Shown here: positions 36,862-45,928 of the stretch, piece after piece
Layout: each line of letters begins with the position of its first letter
Numbering within the stretch: position 1 is the first letter of the stretch
Source of the DNA: Nocardioides zeae
Lineage (GTDB): Bacteria > Actinomycetota > Actinomycetes > Propionibacteriales > Nocardioidaceae
Direction: 5' to 3'
Assembly: GCF_030818655.1 (NCBI RefSeq)
Contig: NZ_JAUTAN010000001.1
Coordinates: 3,224,001-3,288,000 of the forward strand
Length of the DNA stretch: 64,000 nt
Made by a program: the position numbers and the translations under genes
Notes under the pieces: generated by a model
The model's input: the letters and a program-made list of their open reading frames with translations, nothing else
The model's database searches: none
Told to the model about the DNA's origin: nothing

Positions 36862-38121
36862 TCAGGCGACGCGCTCGACGTCCGCCTTCTTCTGGGCGCG
36901 GAGCCGACGGGCCTGCTGCTCGAGCCGCAGCTGGGCCACGCGGCGCACCTTGCGGTCGCCCGTCGTCATCGCCCAGAGCATCTTGAGCTGGCTCGGCAGG
37001 TTGTCCTTCGTCGTGGTCTCCAGCCAGCCGTTGGGCAGCGAGAGGCGGACGACCTTGTGCCACGCCGAGTAGACCTGCGCGGGCAGCGACGCGGAGTGGT
37101 AGTTGAGGTCGTACTTCTCGAACAGCGCCTGCACCTTGGGCGCCACCTCGGCGTACCGGTTCGACGGCAGGTCGGGGAAGAGGTGGTGCTCGATCTGGTG
37201 CGAGAGGTTGCCGGTCATGAAGTGCATGGCCTTCGAGCCGGAGATGTTGGCGGAGCCGAGCATCTGGCGCAGGTACCACTCGCCACGCGTCTCCCGCTCC
37301 GGGATCGCGGCCTTCTCGTAGGTCTCGACGCCCTCGGGGAAGTGGCCGCACATGATCACGGAGTGGCTCCACACGTTGCGGACCAGGTTGGCCGTGAAGT
37401 TGGCGGCCAGGGTCGGCAGGAACGAGCCGGTCGGCAGCGACAGCAGCGGGTGGACGACGTAGTCCTTCGTCATCTGCTTGCGGATCTTGCCGAGGGTGGC
37501 ACGGGCGGCCTTCGTGAAGGACTCCGGGCGGCGGTCCTTGGGCGTCTTCAGGTTCTTGCCGAGCTCGAGGTCGTAGGCCGCGATCCCGTACTCGAAGAAG
37601 CACGCGTTGATGAAGTTCCACACGGGCTGCGCGAGGTACATCGGCACCCAGCGTTGGTCCTCGTCGACGCGCATGATGCCGTAGCCGAGGTCGTTGTCCT
37701 TGCCGACGATGTTCGTGTAGGTGTGGTGCACCTCGTTGTGGCTGTGCTTCCAGCCCTCCGCCGTCGAGGCGTTGTCCCACTCCCACGTGGTGGAGTGGAT
37801 CTTCGGGTCACGCATCCAGTCCCACTGGCCGTGCATGACGTTGTGGCCGATCTCCATGTTCTCGATGATCTTGGCGATCGAGAGGCCGATGGTGCCGGCG
37901 ACGAACGCCGGCGGGAACGCGCTGGCGAGCAGCACGGCGCGGGAGCCCAGCTCCAGCTTGCGCTGGGCGTCGATGACCTTGCGGATGTACGCCGCGTCGC
38001 GCTCCCCGCGGGTGTCGAGCACCTCCTGGCGGATCGCGTCCAGCTCGATGCCCAGCTGCTCGATGTCCTCGGGCGTGAGGTGGGCGACGGGGTTCTCGTC
38101 CTTCTTGGTGACGACGGTCAT
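36862..38121 (-). CDS. Acyl-CoA/fatty-acid desaturase, DesA3-like
   Basis: A 419-residue membrane di-iron desaturase. Three histidine boxes are visible: H93-NVM-H97 (IGHNVMHGQW), H128-NEV-HH (KHSHNEVHH) and HQIEHHLFPDLP. Hydrophobic segments flank the boxes (AVLLASAFPPAFVAGTIGLSIA and others). It matches mycobacterial DesA3 (Rv3229c), a stearoyl-CoA delta-9 desaturase, and is followed by the same redox partner as in mycobacteria. It should introduce a double bond using O2 and electrons from the ferredoxin reductase. AAAGGGAGAG precedes ATG by about 6 nt. It lies 37 nt downstream of the reductase gene, forming an operon. Confidence 0.9.
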   Translation of the reverse strand: MTVVTKKDENPVAHLTPEDIEQLGIELDAIRQEVLDTRGERDAAYIRKVIDAQRKLELGSRAVLLASAFPPAFVAGTIGLSIAKIIENMEIGHNVMHGQWDWMRDPKIHSTTWEWDNASTAEGWKHSHNEVHHTYTNIVGKDNDLGYGIMRVDEDQRWVPMYLAQPVWNFINACFFEYGIAAYDLELGKNLKTPKDRRPESFTKAARATLGKIRKQMTKDYVVHPLLSLPTGSFLPTLAANFTANLVRNVWSHSVIMCGHFPEGVETYEKAAIPERETRGEWYLRQMLGSANISGSKAMHFMTGNLSHQIEHHLFPDLPSNRYAEVAPKVQALFEKYDLNYHSASLPAQVYSAWHKVVRLSLPNGWLETTTKDNLPSQLKMLWAMTTGDRKVRRVAQLRLEQQARRLRAQKKADVERVA

Positions 38122-38158
38122 GTCGACTCTCCCTTTCGCTTGCGTGGCTCGGCGACGA

Positions 38159-39322
38159 TCAGACGTCGAGGTGGCACGGGCCGGCGGCGGCCGTGATGCA
38201 GGTCTGGATGCGGATGCCCTCCGGCCCGGTCTCCCCGGGCACGGCGGTGGTGAGGGCCCCGTTGCGCAGGTCGCGCACCGAGCCCTCCGTGAGCGGGACG
38301 ACGCAGCCGAAGCAGACGCCCATGCGGCAGCCGCTCGGCATGAGGACGCCGGCGGACTCGCCCGCGTCGAGGAGCGTGGTGGCGCCGTCGGTCTCGATGC
38401 TCGCGCCCCCGGCGAAGGTGACTTCGCCGCCCTCGCCGACGACGAGCGTCGCGGGCCGGAACTGCTCGGTGTAGAGCACGAGGTCGCGCGCCGCGTGGTG
38501 GGTCTCGAGCGCGTCGAGGAGGCCACCCGGACCGCAGGCGTACGTCGCACGCTCGCCCAGGTCGGGCACCAGGTCGCCGAGCGTGTCGACGTCGAGGAGG
38601 CCGTGCACGTCGTCGTACCGCGCCACGAGGTGGATCGCGCCGGCGGCGTCGAGGGCCTCGAGGTCGCGGATGAAGATCGAGTCGGGGCGGCTCGGCGCGA
38701 CGTGGACGACCGTGATGTCGAGGTGGGCGCTGCGGGCGGGCCGCACGACGCCGCTGTCGGTCACGGGGAACAGGTTGCGCAGCATCCCGACGACGGGGGT
38801 GACGCCGGAGCCGGCGGTCACGAAGAGCAGCTTGGCGGTGGCGGGGCCGTCGGTGACCTCGGGGGCCAGCACGAACTCGCCGGTCGCCTGCTCGAGGTGG
38901 ACGAGGGTGCCGACCTGCACGCGGTGCACGAGGTGGTGGGAGACGACGCCGTCGGGCACGGCCTTCACCGTGATCGAGATGTTGCCGTCGGGGCGCGGGC
39001 CGTGGGTGAGCGAGTAGGCGCGCCACTGGCGGACGCCGTCGACGTCGATGCCGACCCGCACGTACTGGCCCGGCACGTGCCCGGCCCAGTCGCGGCCGGG
39101 GCGGATGACGATGGTGGCGGCGTCGGCCGTCTCGGGCGTGACGGCGACGACCCTGCCCCGCAGCTCGGCGCCCGCACGGAGCGGGTTGAAGAGGTCCAGG
39201 TAGTCGGCCGGCACGAGCGGGGTGACCGCCGCGTTCGCGATCCGCTCGAGGCGCGCACGGAGCGTCGTGGAGCCTGCGCGCCGACGGGTCGTCGACGTCA
39301 GCAGGGGCACAGAGGAGCTCAT
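38159..39322 (-). CDS. Ferredoxin reductase (FAD plus 2Fe-2S), desaturase partner
   Basis: A 387-residue protein of the Rv3230c type. The order is FAD-binding barrel (WRAYSLTHGPRPDG has the R.YS motif), NAD(P)-binding domain (LLFVTAGSGVTPVVGMLRNL, later TYACGPGGLLDAL) and a C-terminal plant-type 2Fe-2S ferredoxin domain with SGCRMGVCFGC and the fourth Cys in IQTCIT. It passes electrons from NADPH to the desaturase encoded just downstream. The start ATG 39322 matches the mycobacterial relative; upstream in-frame sequence reads like promoter DNA. The operon diverges from the PucR regulator across a 97-nt gap. Confidence 0.9.
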   Translation of the reverse strand: MSSSVPLLTSTTRRRAGSTTLRARLERIANAAVTPLVPADYLDLFNPLRAGAELRGRVVAVTPETADAATIVIRPGRDWAGHVPGQYVRVGIDVDGVRQWRAYSLTHGPRPDGNISITVKAVPDGVVSHHLVHRVQVGTLVHLEQATGEFVLAPEVTDGPATAKLLFVTAGSGVTPVVGMLRNLFPVTDSGVVRPARSAHLDITVVHVAPSRPDSIFIRDLEALDAAGAIHLVARYDDVHGLLDVDTLGDLVPDLGERATYACGPGGLLDALETHHAARDLVLYTEQFRPATLVVGEGGEVTFAGGASIETDGATTLLDAGESAGVLMPSGCRMGVCFGCVVPLTEGSVRDLRNGALTTAVPGETGPEGIRIQTCITAAAGPCHLDV

Positions 39323-39389
39323 GCGTCCATCGTGGGGGCACGGGCGCTCGATGTCGTCACGCTCCGCAGGTGAAGTTGCGGCATAATGT

Positions 39390-39406
39390 TGTTCGCTCAG
39401 AACAAA
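39390..39406. promoter_or_regulatory. Palindrome TTGTTC-N5-GAACAA in the desaturase/PucR divergent promoter
   Basis: Perfect 6-bp arms around GCTCA, in the 97-nt gap between the reductase start (39322) and the PucR start (39420). A CATAAT -10-like hexamer lies just left (39383-39388), so a protein bound here would overlap the rightward transcription start. The PucR product is the obvious candidate (inference). Confidence 0.6.
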
Positions 39407-39419
39407 CCGGAGGTGGTCC

Positions 39420-40613
39420 ATGGATCCCACAGACGACGCAGTCACTCTCTCGGAGGGAGCCGTGACCGCGCTGCGCGGCGCGCTCCCCGACGTCGCCGAC
39501 CGCACCGTCGACGCCATCATCACCGAGGTCCCCAGCTACGAGAACGCCCTGTCCGGGCCGATGGGCGCCACCATCCGCCAGGCCGTGCAGCTCGCCCTCG
39601 GCGGGTTCGTCGCCCTCGTCTCCGGCACCTCCGCCGCCGCCGGCCGACGCCGCGACCCCCGACGACCGGCGACGGCGTCGACGCGCGGGGCCTACGACCT
39701 GGGCCGGGGCGAGGCGCGCAGCGGGCGGTCGATGGAGGCGCTGCTCGCGGCGTACCGCATCGGGGCCCGCGTCTCCTGGCGCGAGCTGTCCCGCGTCGCC
39801 GTCGACCACGGCGTCGGCGCCCGGATGCTGGCCGAGTTCGCGGAGCTCGTCTTCGCCTTCATCGACGAGCTCTCCGCCGCCAGCGCGGCCGGGCACGCCG
39901 ACGAGCTGGCCGCGAGCGGCCGCGTGCGGCGCCGCCGCCTGGAGCGGATCGCGGCCCTGCTGCTCGAGCGCGCTCCCGCGGACGCGGTGCACGCGGTCGT
40001 CGCCTCGACCGACTGGGAGCCGCCGGAGACGCTCACCGCGCTCGTCGTGCGCAGCGACCAGGTCCGCGCCGTGCTCACGACGGTGGACCCCACCACCCTG
40101 CAGCCCGCCGACGAGCTCCCCGCCCTCGCCGACGGCGAGCGCGCGCTCCTGCTCGTGCCCGACGTGCGGCGCGCGGTGCTGCTCGAGCAGCTCGGCCGGT
40201 ACGACGCGGTCGTCGGCCCGACGGTGCCGTGGCTCGACGTGCGCACGTCGTACGACCGGGTCGAGCGCGCCCTCGGTCTCCACGGGCCCGACGGGCTGGA
40301 CCGCTCGGACGGGCTCCTCGACACCGACGACGTGCTCGTCGACCTCGTCGTCCACGCCGATCCCGCCGCCCGCGCCGCCCTGCGCGCCCGGGCTCTCGCG
40401 CCGCTCGCAAGCGTGCGCGCCGACACCGCGGCCCGCCTCGAGGAGACGCTCCGCGCGTGGCTGCTCCACCAGGGCCGCCGCGAGGAGGTGGCCGCGGCGC
40501 TGTTCGTGCACCCCCAGACCGTGCGCTACCGCATGGGACGCGTGCGCGAGCTGTGGGGCGACACGCTCGGCGACCCCGACGTCGTGCGCGAGCTGGTGGT
40601 GGCGTTGGCGTGA
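39420..40613 (+). CDS. PucR/CdaR-type transcription regulator
   Basis: A 397-residue regulator. The C-terminal 60 residues form the PucR helix-turn-helix (TLRAWLLHQGRREEVAAALFVHPQTVRYRMGRVRELWG). The N-terminal 180 residues contain the helical sensor region (DAIITEVPSYEN, AYRIGARVSWRELSRVA) and the middle a CdaR/GGDEF-like domain. It is divergent from the desaturase-reductase operon, and PucR-type FasR regulates fatty-acid genes in Streptomyces, so control of unsaturation is the likely role. GGAGGTGG precedes ATG by 3-5 nt. Confidence 0.88.
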   Translation: MDPTDDAVTLSEGAVTALRGALPDVADRTVDAIITEVPSYENALSGPMGATIRQAVQLALGGFVALVSGTSAAAGRRRDPRRPATASTRGAYDLGRGEARSGRSMEALLAAYRIGARVSWRELSRVAVDHGVGARMLAEFAELVFAFIDELSAASAAGHADELAASGRVRRRRLERIAALLLERAPADAVHAVVASTDWEPPETLTALVVRSDQVRAVLTTVDPTTLQPADELPALADGERALLLVPDVRRAVLLEQLGRYDAVVGPTVPWLDVRTSYDRVERALGLHGPDGLDRSDGLLDTDDVLVDLVVHADPAARAALRARALAPLASVRADTAARLEETLRAWLLHQGRREEVAAALFVHPQTVRYRMGRVRELWGDTLGDPDVVRELVVALA

Positions 40614-40765
40614 ACGGGCTCCGGCGGCGCGGCCTCAGCGCGATCGTCGAGCAAAGGTGCTGATAGCGCGGGTAAGACTCGACCCGGGCTGTCCCAGCCG
40701 CACAGTTCCGGGACTCGGGCCTGGCGGTCGTCGACGCGTCGAGCGCGGTCGGCCACCGTCGAGGT

Positions 40766-41535
40766 TCAGCCCGTGGCTGAGCTCTCGAGCTCGTCGACGA
40801 GGTTCTGGAAGCTGCCGGGGCTCGTCGTAGCCGTCGCCTCGTTGCCGGCCAGCTCGGCAGCGTGGATGGTCCAGTACGAGACGTCCTCGTCCTGCGCCCG
40901 AAGGGAGACCGTGCAGCCGTTCGTCGTCTCGACGAGGGAGCCCTGGACGGTGAAGCTCGCCAGCGGGGCACCGGCAGGGCGCCCCGCCTCGTAGTCCGCG
41001 ACCTCGAACGGCGAGCCGTACTGCTCCTCCTCGTCTTCAGGGACCGCGTTGCCGATCGCGATGATGCGGGTCCCCGTGGGGACGGCACGCTCCAGCTCGC
41101 CGAGCGTCGGGACACTTCCCACTGCGGCGCCGTCGGGGCCGACCGGATCCGACCCGAGGCTGACGGCGACGTACGCGACGTCGCGCTGGGAGGGATCAGC
41201 GATCCTGGCAGCGAGGTCGACCTGGACGGTGACGGTGGCGTAGCGCGTGACCATGTCACCGGTGTTGACGGAGCGGCCCTCGGACCAGCCGGTCACACGT
41301 CCTGCCACCGCGACATCGTGCTGCTCGACTGCGGCTGACAGGTTCGGCAACACGTTGTAGTCGTAGTAGCCACTCCCGCGAACCACCTCGGCTCGACTCC
41401 ACCACCGCAATCGCCCGCCACCAGACGCGAGCTCTCGGAACTCGCGGCGTTGGTCGACGTTGCCTCCGAACCACACCCGGCCTGCGCGAACAGGACGACG
41501 GACAGCGCGGGGGCAAGCACGTTCTTCTTCTTCAC
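40766..41535 (-). pseudogene. Lipoprotein gene with a frame change, unknown family
   Basis: A clear lipoprotein signal begins at GTG 41535 (MKKKNVLAPALSVVLFAQAGC, lipobox QAGC) with GAGGAGCGAGG upstream. That frame soon loses coding character (VATTTTTCCRTC). The remaining 200 residues, in another frame to 40766, look coding: GYYDYNVLPNLSAAVEQHDVAVAGRVTGWSEG, then VTVQVDLAARIADPS and a Cys-containing end. The switch needed is one base, somewhere between about 41420 and 41360. As given the gene makes an 80-residue fragment. The region holds more A/T at wobble positions than its neighbours, suggesting transfer. No family was recognised. Confidence 0.6.
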
Positions 41536-41682
41536 TGTCCTCGCTCCTCAGCTGCGTCACGTGTGCTGCCGAGGAGACGCGGTGGGGCACCAGTCGGTTC
41601 CACCCACACTTCGTCTTCTCGAGCTCGTCGATCGCGGCCGACAGACACGCACCGACGACCCCCAGCACGGATACTGGTCCCC

Positions 41683-42591
41683 ATGACCTCGCTCCCCCGC
41701 CGTGTCGTCGCCGGCCTCGCGTTCGCCCTCGTCCTCACCGGGTGCAGCGGCAACGACTCCGACGGCCCGAGCGTCGCGACGGCGGAGCCCTCGTCCGAGG
41801 CCCCCGGAGCGGACGGCCCCGAGGTGCGCACGGACGACTCCGACGACTTCGCGGACCAGTCCTACGTCGCGATGGGCGACTCCTACACCGCCGCCCCCGG
41901 CGTGGAGCCGGCCGACGACGCCTCGGGCCTGTGCGGGCGCTCCGAGGTGAACTACCCCCACCTGGTGCAGGGCGCGTTCGGCGGCTCCGAGCTCACGGAC
42001 GTGTCGTGCTCGGGCGCGACCACGGCGGACCTCCTCGCGCCGCAGGCCCTGGCGACGGGCGACGTGCCCGCCCAGATCGACGCCGTCACCGCGGACACCG
42101 ACATCGTCACGATCAGCACGGGCGGCAACGACTTCGGCGCCTTCGCGCTGCTGGCGGGCGACTGCGTGCAGACGGGTTGCGAGGACATCGACATCGCCGC
42201 GGTGCAGGAGGGCCTCGCCCAGCTGTCGACCAACCTGGCCGGCGCCATCGCGCAGGTGCAGGAGCGGGCGCCGGAGGCGCGGGTGCTCGTCATCGGCTAC
42301 CCGCAGGTCGTGCCCGCCGGCACCGAGGGCTGCGACGACGTGCCGCTCGACGCGCAGACCCTCGGCCTGGCCCGGCTCCTCAACCAGGAGCTCGCCAACG
42401 CGCAGGAGCGCGCCGCCGAGACCGCCGGGGTCGAGTTCGTCGACCTCTTCGCGGCCACGCAGGGCCACGCGCTCTGCTCCGACGAGCCGTGGATCAACGG
42501 CGGCGACACCGACGGTGCCGTCCCCTACCACCCGCTCGAGTCCGGCCAGCGCGCCGCCGCGGCGGCGATCGTGGAGCTCCTGGACAGCTGA
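41683..42591 (+). CDS. Secreted SGNH-hydrolase lipoprotein (SEST-like)
   Basis: A 302-residue protein with a lipoprotein signal ending LTGC at residues 18-21, an acidic linker, then an SGNH hydrolase. The nucleophile block is AMGDSYTAAPGV, the oxyanion Asn lies in STGGNDFG and the catalytic His in YHPLESGQ. Cysteine pairs (LCGRSE, VSCSG, DCVQTGC, GCDDV, ALC) fit the disulfide-rich SEST-like esterase or lipase group seen in Streptomyces. It would act outside the cell on an ester substrate. GATACT lies 7 nt before ATG (leaderless). Confidence 0.88.
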   Translation: MTSLPRRVVAGLAFALVLTGCSGNDSDGPSVATAEPSSEAPGADGPEVRTDDSDDFADQSYVAMGDSYTAAPGVEPADDASGLCGRSEVNYPHLVQGAFGGSELTDVSCSGATTADLLAPQALATGDVPAQIDAVTADTDIVTISTGGNDFGAFALLAGDCVQTGCEDIDIAAVQEGLAQLSTNLAGAIAQVQERAPEARVLVIGYPQVVPAGTEGCDDVPLDAQTLGLARLLNQELANAQERAAETAGVEFVDLFAATQGHALCSDEPWINGGDTDGAVPYHPLESGQRAAAAAIVELLDS

Positions 42592-42609
42592 GCCCCGGCC
42601 CACCGGGGC
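42592..42609. terminator. Short GC hairpin between convergent genes
   Basis: GCCCCGG and CCGGGGC with a 4-nt loop begin immediately after the stop of the SGNH gene and lie 8 nt from the stop of the converging amidohydrolase gene. Confidence 0.6.
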
Positions 42610-42616
42610 CAGGGGG

Positions 42617-44173
42617 TCAGCCCAGCTCGATCCCCGCGCCGTACACGGCCTCACCGGCGACGTACGTCGCGGCCACCGGCATCTCCCGCAGCCACGCGCC
42701 CTGCTCGGCGGTGGAGCCGAACGCGGCGTACGGGTCCGCGTCGAGCAGCACGAGGTCACCCGGGTGGCCAGGGGCGACGGTGCCCCAGCCATCGGTGGAC
42801 GCGGCCAGCGCCTCGGCCACGGTGAGCGCCTGCTCGCCGTGCCACGGCTCGCGCTCGTCGGCGCTGCGGTGCACGGCCGCGGCCATCGCGAGCCACGGGT
42901 CGAGCGGGGAGACGGGCGCGTCGGAGCCGAGCACGAGCTCGACGCCGTCGTCGAGCATCCAGCGGAACGCGAAGCAGCGGCTCGCGCGCTCCTGCCAGAT
43001 CTTCTCCGTGAGGTCGCGGTCGTCGAGCAGGTGCGCGGGCTGCACGCTGGCGCGGATGCCCAGCTCGGCCATGCGCCGCGAGTCGGCCCGGCCGACCATC
43101 TGGGCGTGCTCGATGGAGCCCCGCGCCCCCGTCGTCGCGTACGCCGCGAGCGCGGCCGCCACCGCCGCGTCGCCGATCGCGTGGGTCGCCACCTCGAGGC
43201 CCGCGGCGTGCGCACGCTCGAGGAGGGACCGCAGCTCCGCGCCGGACAGGTTGGGCTGACCGGCGGGGTACTCCAGCCGGTGGGCGTCGGCGTAGGGCTC
43301 GCAGCACCACGCCGTCCGGGTGTTGAGCGACCCGTCGGAGATGATCTTGAGCGGCCCCATCTGCAGGCGGTCGTCGTGCGGGCCCGTCACGTCGGCGACG
43401 CCCGGCAGCACGTCCCCCGTGCGCAGGCCGAGGGAGAGCACCTGGTCGAGCCCCTCGGCGTACGTCGACATCCGCACCCGCAGCCGGTCGCACCCCTGCT
43501 CCCAGCGGTGCAGCCAGTCGGCGGCGCCGCCGGAGAACTCAAGGTCGACGAGACCGACGACGCCGAGCGAGGCGGCGGTGTCGAGGGCGCGCCGGTATGC
43601 CGCGGGCGACGTGCCGTCGTCGCCGACGAGGGTGGAGAGGCGGGCGTACGCCGCGAACCACTCCGCCTCGCGCACCACCGAGTCCCGCACGGGCATGGCG
43701 AGGTGGAGCAGCGCCGTCGTGTTGAGCCAGGCGTGGTGGCCGTCGCCGGAGATGAGGACGACGGGGGTGTCGCCCGAGACGGCGTCGAGCTCGCTGACCG
43801 TGACGTCACGCTCCCAGCCGCCGGAGCGGTGTCCCCAGCCGATGACCGGATGCCCGGGCTGCTCGGCGAGCCGCTCGGCGACCATCCTGGTCGCGTCCTC
43901 GGGCGAGCGGGCGCCGGCGAGGTCGAGGCGCTGGGACGCGAGCGTCCACTGGCCGAGGTGCACGTGCTGGTCCCAGAGGCCCGGGATGAGCCAGCGCCCC
44001 TCGGCGTCGACGACCTCGGCCGCGGTCGCACCGGGGTGGACGGGCAGGTCGGGGCCGACCGCGGTGACGCGACCGTCCGTCACCACCACGTCGACGGGAC
44101 GGGGCGAGGGCCCGGCGGTGACACCGGGCCCGACGGGCACCAGGCGGGCCTGGCGGATGAGCAGCGTGGACAC
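42617..44173 (-). CDS. Amidohydrolase, YtcJ-like
   Basis: A metal-dependent hydrolase of about 518 residues in the YtcJ branch of the amidohydrolase superfamily. The first metal-binding motif is LWDQHVHLGQW, the second histidine region is ATHAIGDAAV, the third IEHAQMV, and the late Asp lies in GSDAPVSPLDPW. The N-terminal and C-terminal strands form the composite beta domain (LLIRQARLVPV, LVLLDADPYAAF). Substrates of the family are mostly unknown. TTG 44182 or GTG 44173 could start translation; GTG was preferred because TACCGT lies 8 nt before it. Confidence 0.85.
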   Translation of the reverse strand: MSTLLIRQARLVPVGPGVTAGPSPRPVDVVVTDGRVTAVGPDLPVHPGATAAEVVDAEGRWLIPGLWDQHVHLGQWTLASQRLDLAGARSPEDATRMVAERLAEQPGHPVIGWGHRSGGWERDVTVSELDAVSGDTPVVLISGDGHHAWLNTTALLHLAMPVRDSVVREAEWFAAYARLSTLVGDDGTSPAAYRRALDTAASLGVVGLVDLEFSGGAADWLHRWEQGCDRLRVRMSTYAEGLDQVLSLGLRTGDVLPGVADVTGPHDDRLQMGPLKIISDGSLNTRTAWCCEPYADAHRLEYPAGQPNLSGAELRSLLERAHAAGLEVATHAIGDAAVAAALAAYATTGARGSIEHAQMVGRADSRRMAELGIRASVQPAHLLDDRDLTEKIWQERASRCFAFRWMLDDGVELVLGSDAPVSPLDPWLAMAAAVHRSADEREPWHGEQALTVAEALAASTDGWGTVAPGHPGDLVLLDADPYAAFGSTAEQGAWLREMPVAATYVAGEAVYGAGIELG

Positions 44174-44235
44174 GGGGCGCAACGGTAGCGAGCGTTGGTG
44201 ACGCGCAGCGCTTTCCGGCCGGGCAGACTGGTCAC

Positions 44236-45879
44236 ATGTCGTCGCCGCTGCCCCCGCCGCCCCCTCGGTCCAGCAGCCGGTCCAGCAGTCGGTCCCGCAG
44301 CCGGTCGCAGGGACGCGGGACGGTCGTCATCGCCTTCGTCGTCGCGTTCGTGCTGGCCTCGGTGACGTCGCTGGCGGTGATCCTCGTGGTCGACCAGGTG
44401 CGGGACCGCCAGGCGGACGACCGCAGCGAGGACCGGTCCGACTCCCCGTCCGACGGCTCCGCCGACGATCCCGAGGACCCCGCCGACCGCGGGGGCGAGC
44501 CCGTCGACGTACCGGAGCTCGCGGCGCCCACGGAGCCGGCGCTCGCGGCGGCAGTGAGCGAGCCGCGTGAGGACTCGGTCTACCCGGAGGTCGGCGACCC
44601 CGGGGTGGACGCGCTGCACTACGCGATCGACTTCTCGTGGTTCCCCGACGACGACGAGTTCACGGCGACGACGGCGGTGACCTTCCGCGCGACGACCACG
44701 GCGGAGCGGTTCCAGCTCGACCTGGCGGAGCACCTCGACGTCGCGTCCGTCTCCGTGGACGGCGAGCCGACCGACGCCTTCGAGCACGACGGCAAGGACC
44801 TCGTGGTGGACGTCCCGGTGACCGCCGACGAGCGGTACGTCGTGGAGGTCGCCTACGGCGGCCCGCCCCAGCCGGTCGACGCGCCGACCACGCGGTCCGA
44901 CTTCGAGGGCGTGGGCCTGCAGCGCTCCGACTCGTCCGGCTACGACGGCTGGCTGTGGACGATGCAGGAGCCGTACGGCGCGTTCACCTGGTATCCCGTC
45001 AACGACCAGCCCGCCGACAAGGCGATCTACGACATCACCGTGCACACGGCGCCCGACTGGCAGGGCGTCGCGAACGGCGTGCTGACCTTCTCCGAGGCGA
45101 ACGACGTCGAGTCAGTCAACCGGTTCCACGCGGACGCCCCCATGTCGTCGTACCTGTCGACGATCGCCGTCGGCGACTACGAGCTGACGGAGGACGAGAG
45201 CGACTCGGGCGTCCCGCTGGCCTACTGGACCCCGTCCGGCGACGAGAGCATCCTCGCGGCGATCGAGGAGACGAAGGACGCGCTCGCCTGGGTGGAGGAG
45301 AAGCTCGGGCCCTACCCGTTCGACAGCCTCGGCTCCGTCGTCGTCGACTCCGAGAGCGCCATGGAGACCCAGACGATGATCACCTACGGCAACACCGGCT
45401 ACACCCTGTCGCCCGAGGTGATCGTGCACGAGATCGTCCACCAGTGGTACGGCGACAAGGTGTCCCCCAACGACTGGCGCGACGTCTGGATGAACGAGGG
45501 CATGGCCATGTACCTCCAGATGCTCTACGAGGCGGAGGACCTCGAGGTCGACCCCGACGAGTACGTCGCGATCTACGGCGCCGAGGACCAGTCCTACCGC
45601 GACGAGGCCGGTCCGCCGGCCGACTGGGACCCGGACCAGTTCGGCCAGTCGAACATCTACGTGCCGCCGGGCGTCATGTGGCACGAGCTGCGCACGCGGC
45701 TCGGCGACGAGGTCTTCTGGGAGATGACCCGGGCGTGGCCGTACGCCGCGGGCGACGCCTTCGTCTCCACGGGGCGCGAGGAGTACTGGGCCTGGCTGTC
45801 CGAGCAGGCCGGCGGCGACCTGACGCCGTTCCTCACGGAGTGGCTGCTGGGCGAGACCGAGCCGGCCACGACGTTCTGA
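44236..45879 (+). CDS. Membrane-anchored M1-family metallopeptidase
   Basis: A 547-residue zinc peptidase. A Pro/Arg/Ser-rich cytoplasmic start precedes one helix ([23 protein letters not shown]) and an acidic linker ([14 protein letters not shown]...), so the catalytic domain lies outside. The M1 motif HEIVHQW with Glu 18 residues later (WMNEG) is intact, and SAMETQTM stands for the GAMEN exopeptidase motif. It lacks the long C-terminal ERAP-like domain, giving a compact M1 protein common in actinobacteria. CAGACT lies 6 nt before ATG, suggesting a leaderless message. Confidence 0.88.
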   Translation: MSSPLPPPPPRSSSRSSSRSRSRSQGRGTVVIAFVVAFVLASVTSLAVILVVDQVRDRQADDRSEDRSDSPSDGSADDPEDPADRGGEPVDVPELAAPTEPALAAAVSEPREDSVYPEVGDPGVDALHYAIDFSWFPDDDEFTATTAVTFRATTTAERFQLDLAEHLDVASVSVDGEPTDAFEHDGKDLVVDVPVTADERYVVEVAYGGPPQPVDAPTTRSDFEGVGLQRSDSSGYDGWLWTMQEPYGAFTWYPVNDQPADKAIYDITVHTAPDWQGVANGVLTFSEANDVESVNRFHADAPMSSYLSTIAVGDYELTEDESDSGVPLAYWTPSGDESILAAIEETKDALAWVEEKLGPYPFDSLGSVVVDSESAMETQTMITYGNTGYTLSPEVIVHEIVHQWYGDKVSPNDWRDVWMNEGMAMYLQMLYEAEDLEVDPDEYVAIYGAEDQSYRDEAGPPADWDPDQFGQSNIYVPPGVMWHELRTRLGDEVFWEMTRAWPYAAGDAFVSTGREEYWAWLSEQAGGDLTPFLTEWLLGETEPATTF

Positions 45880-45928
45880 CGGGCAGGCCCACCCGTGCGG
45901 GTTGGAGCGCGGGGGTAGCAAAGGGGGC

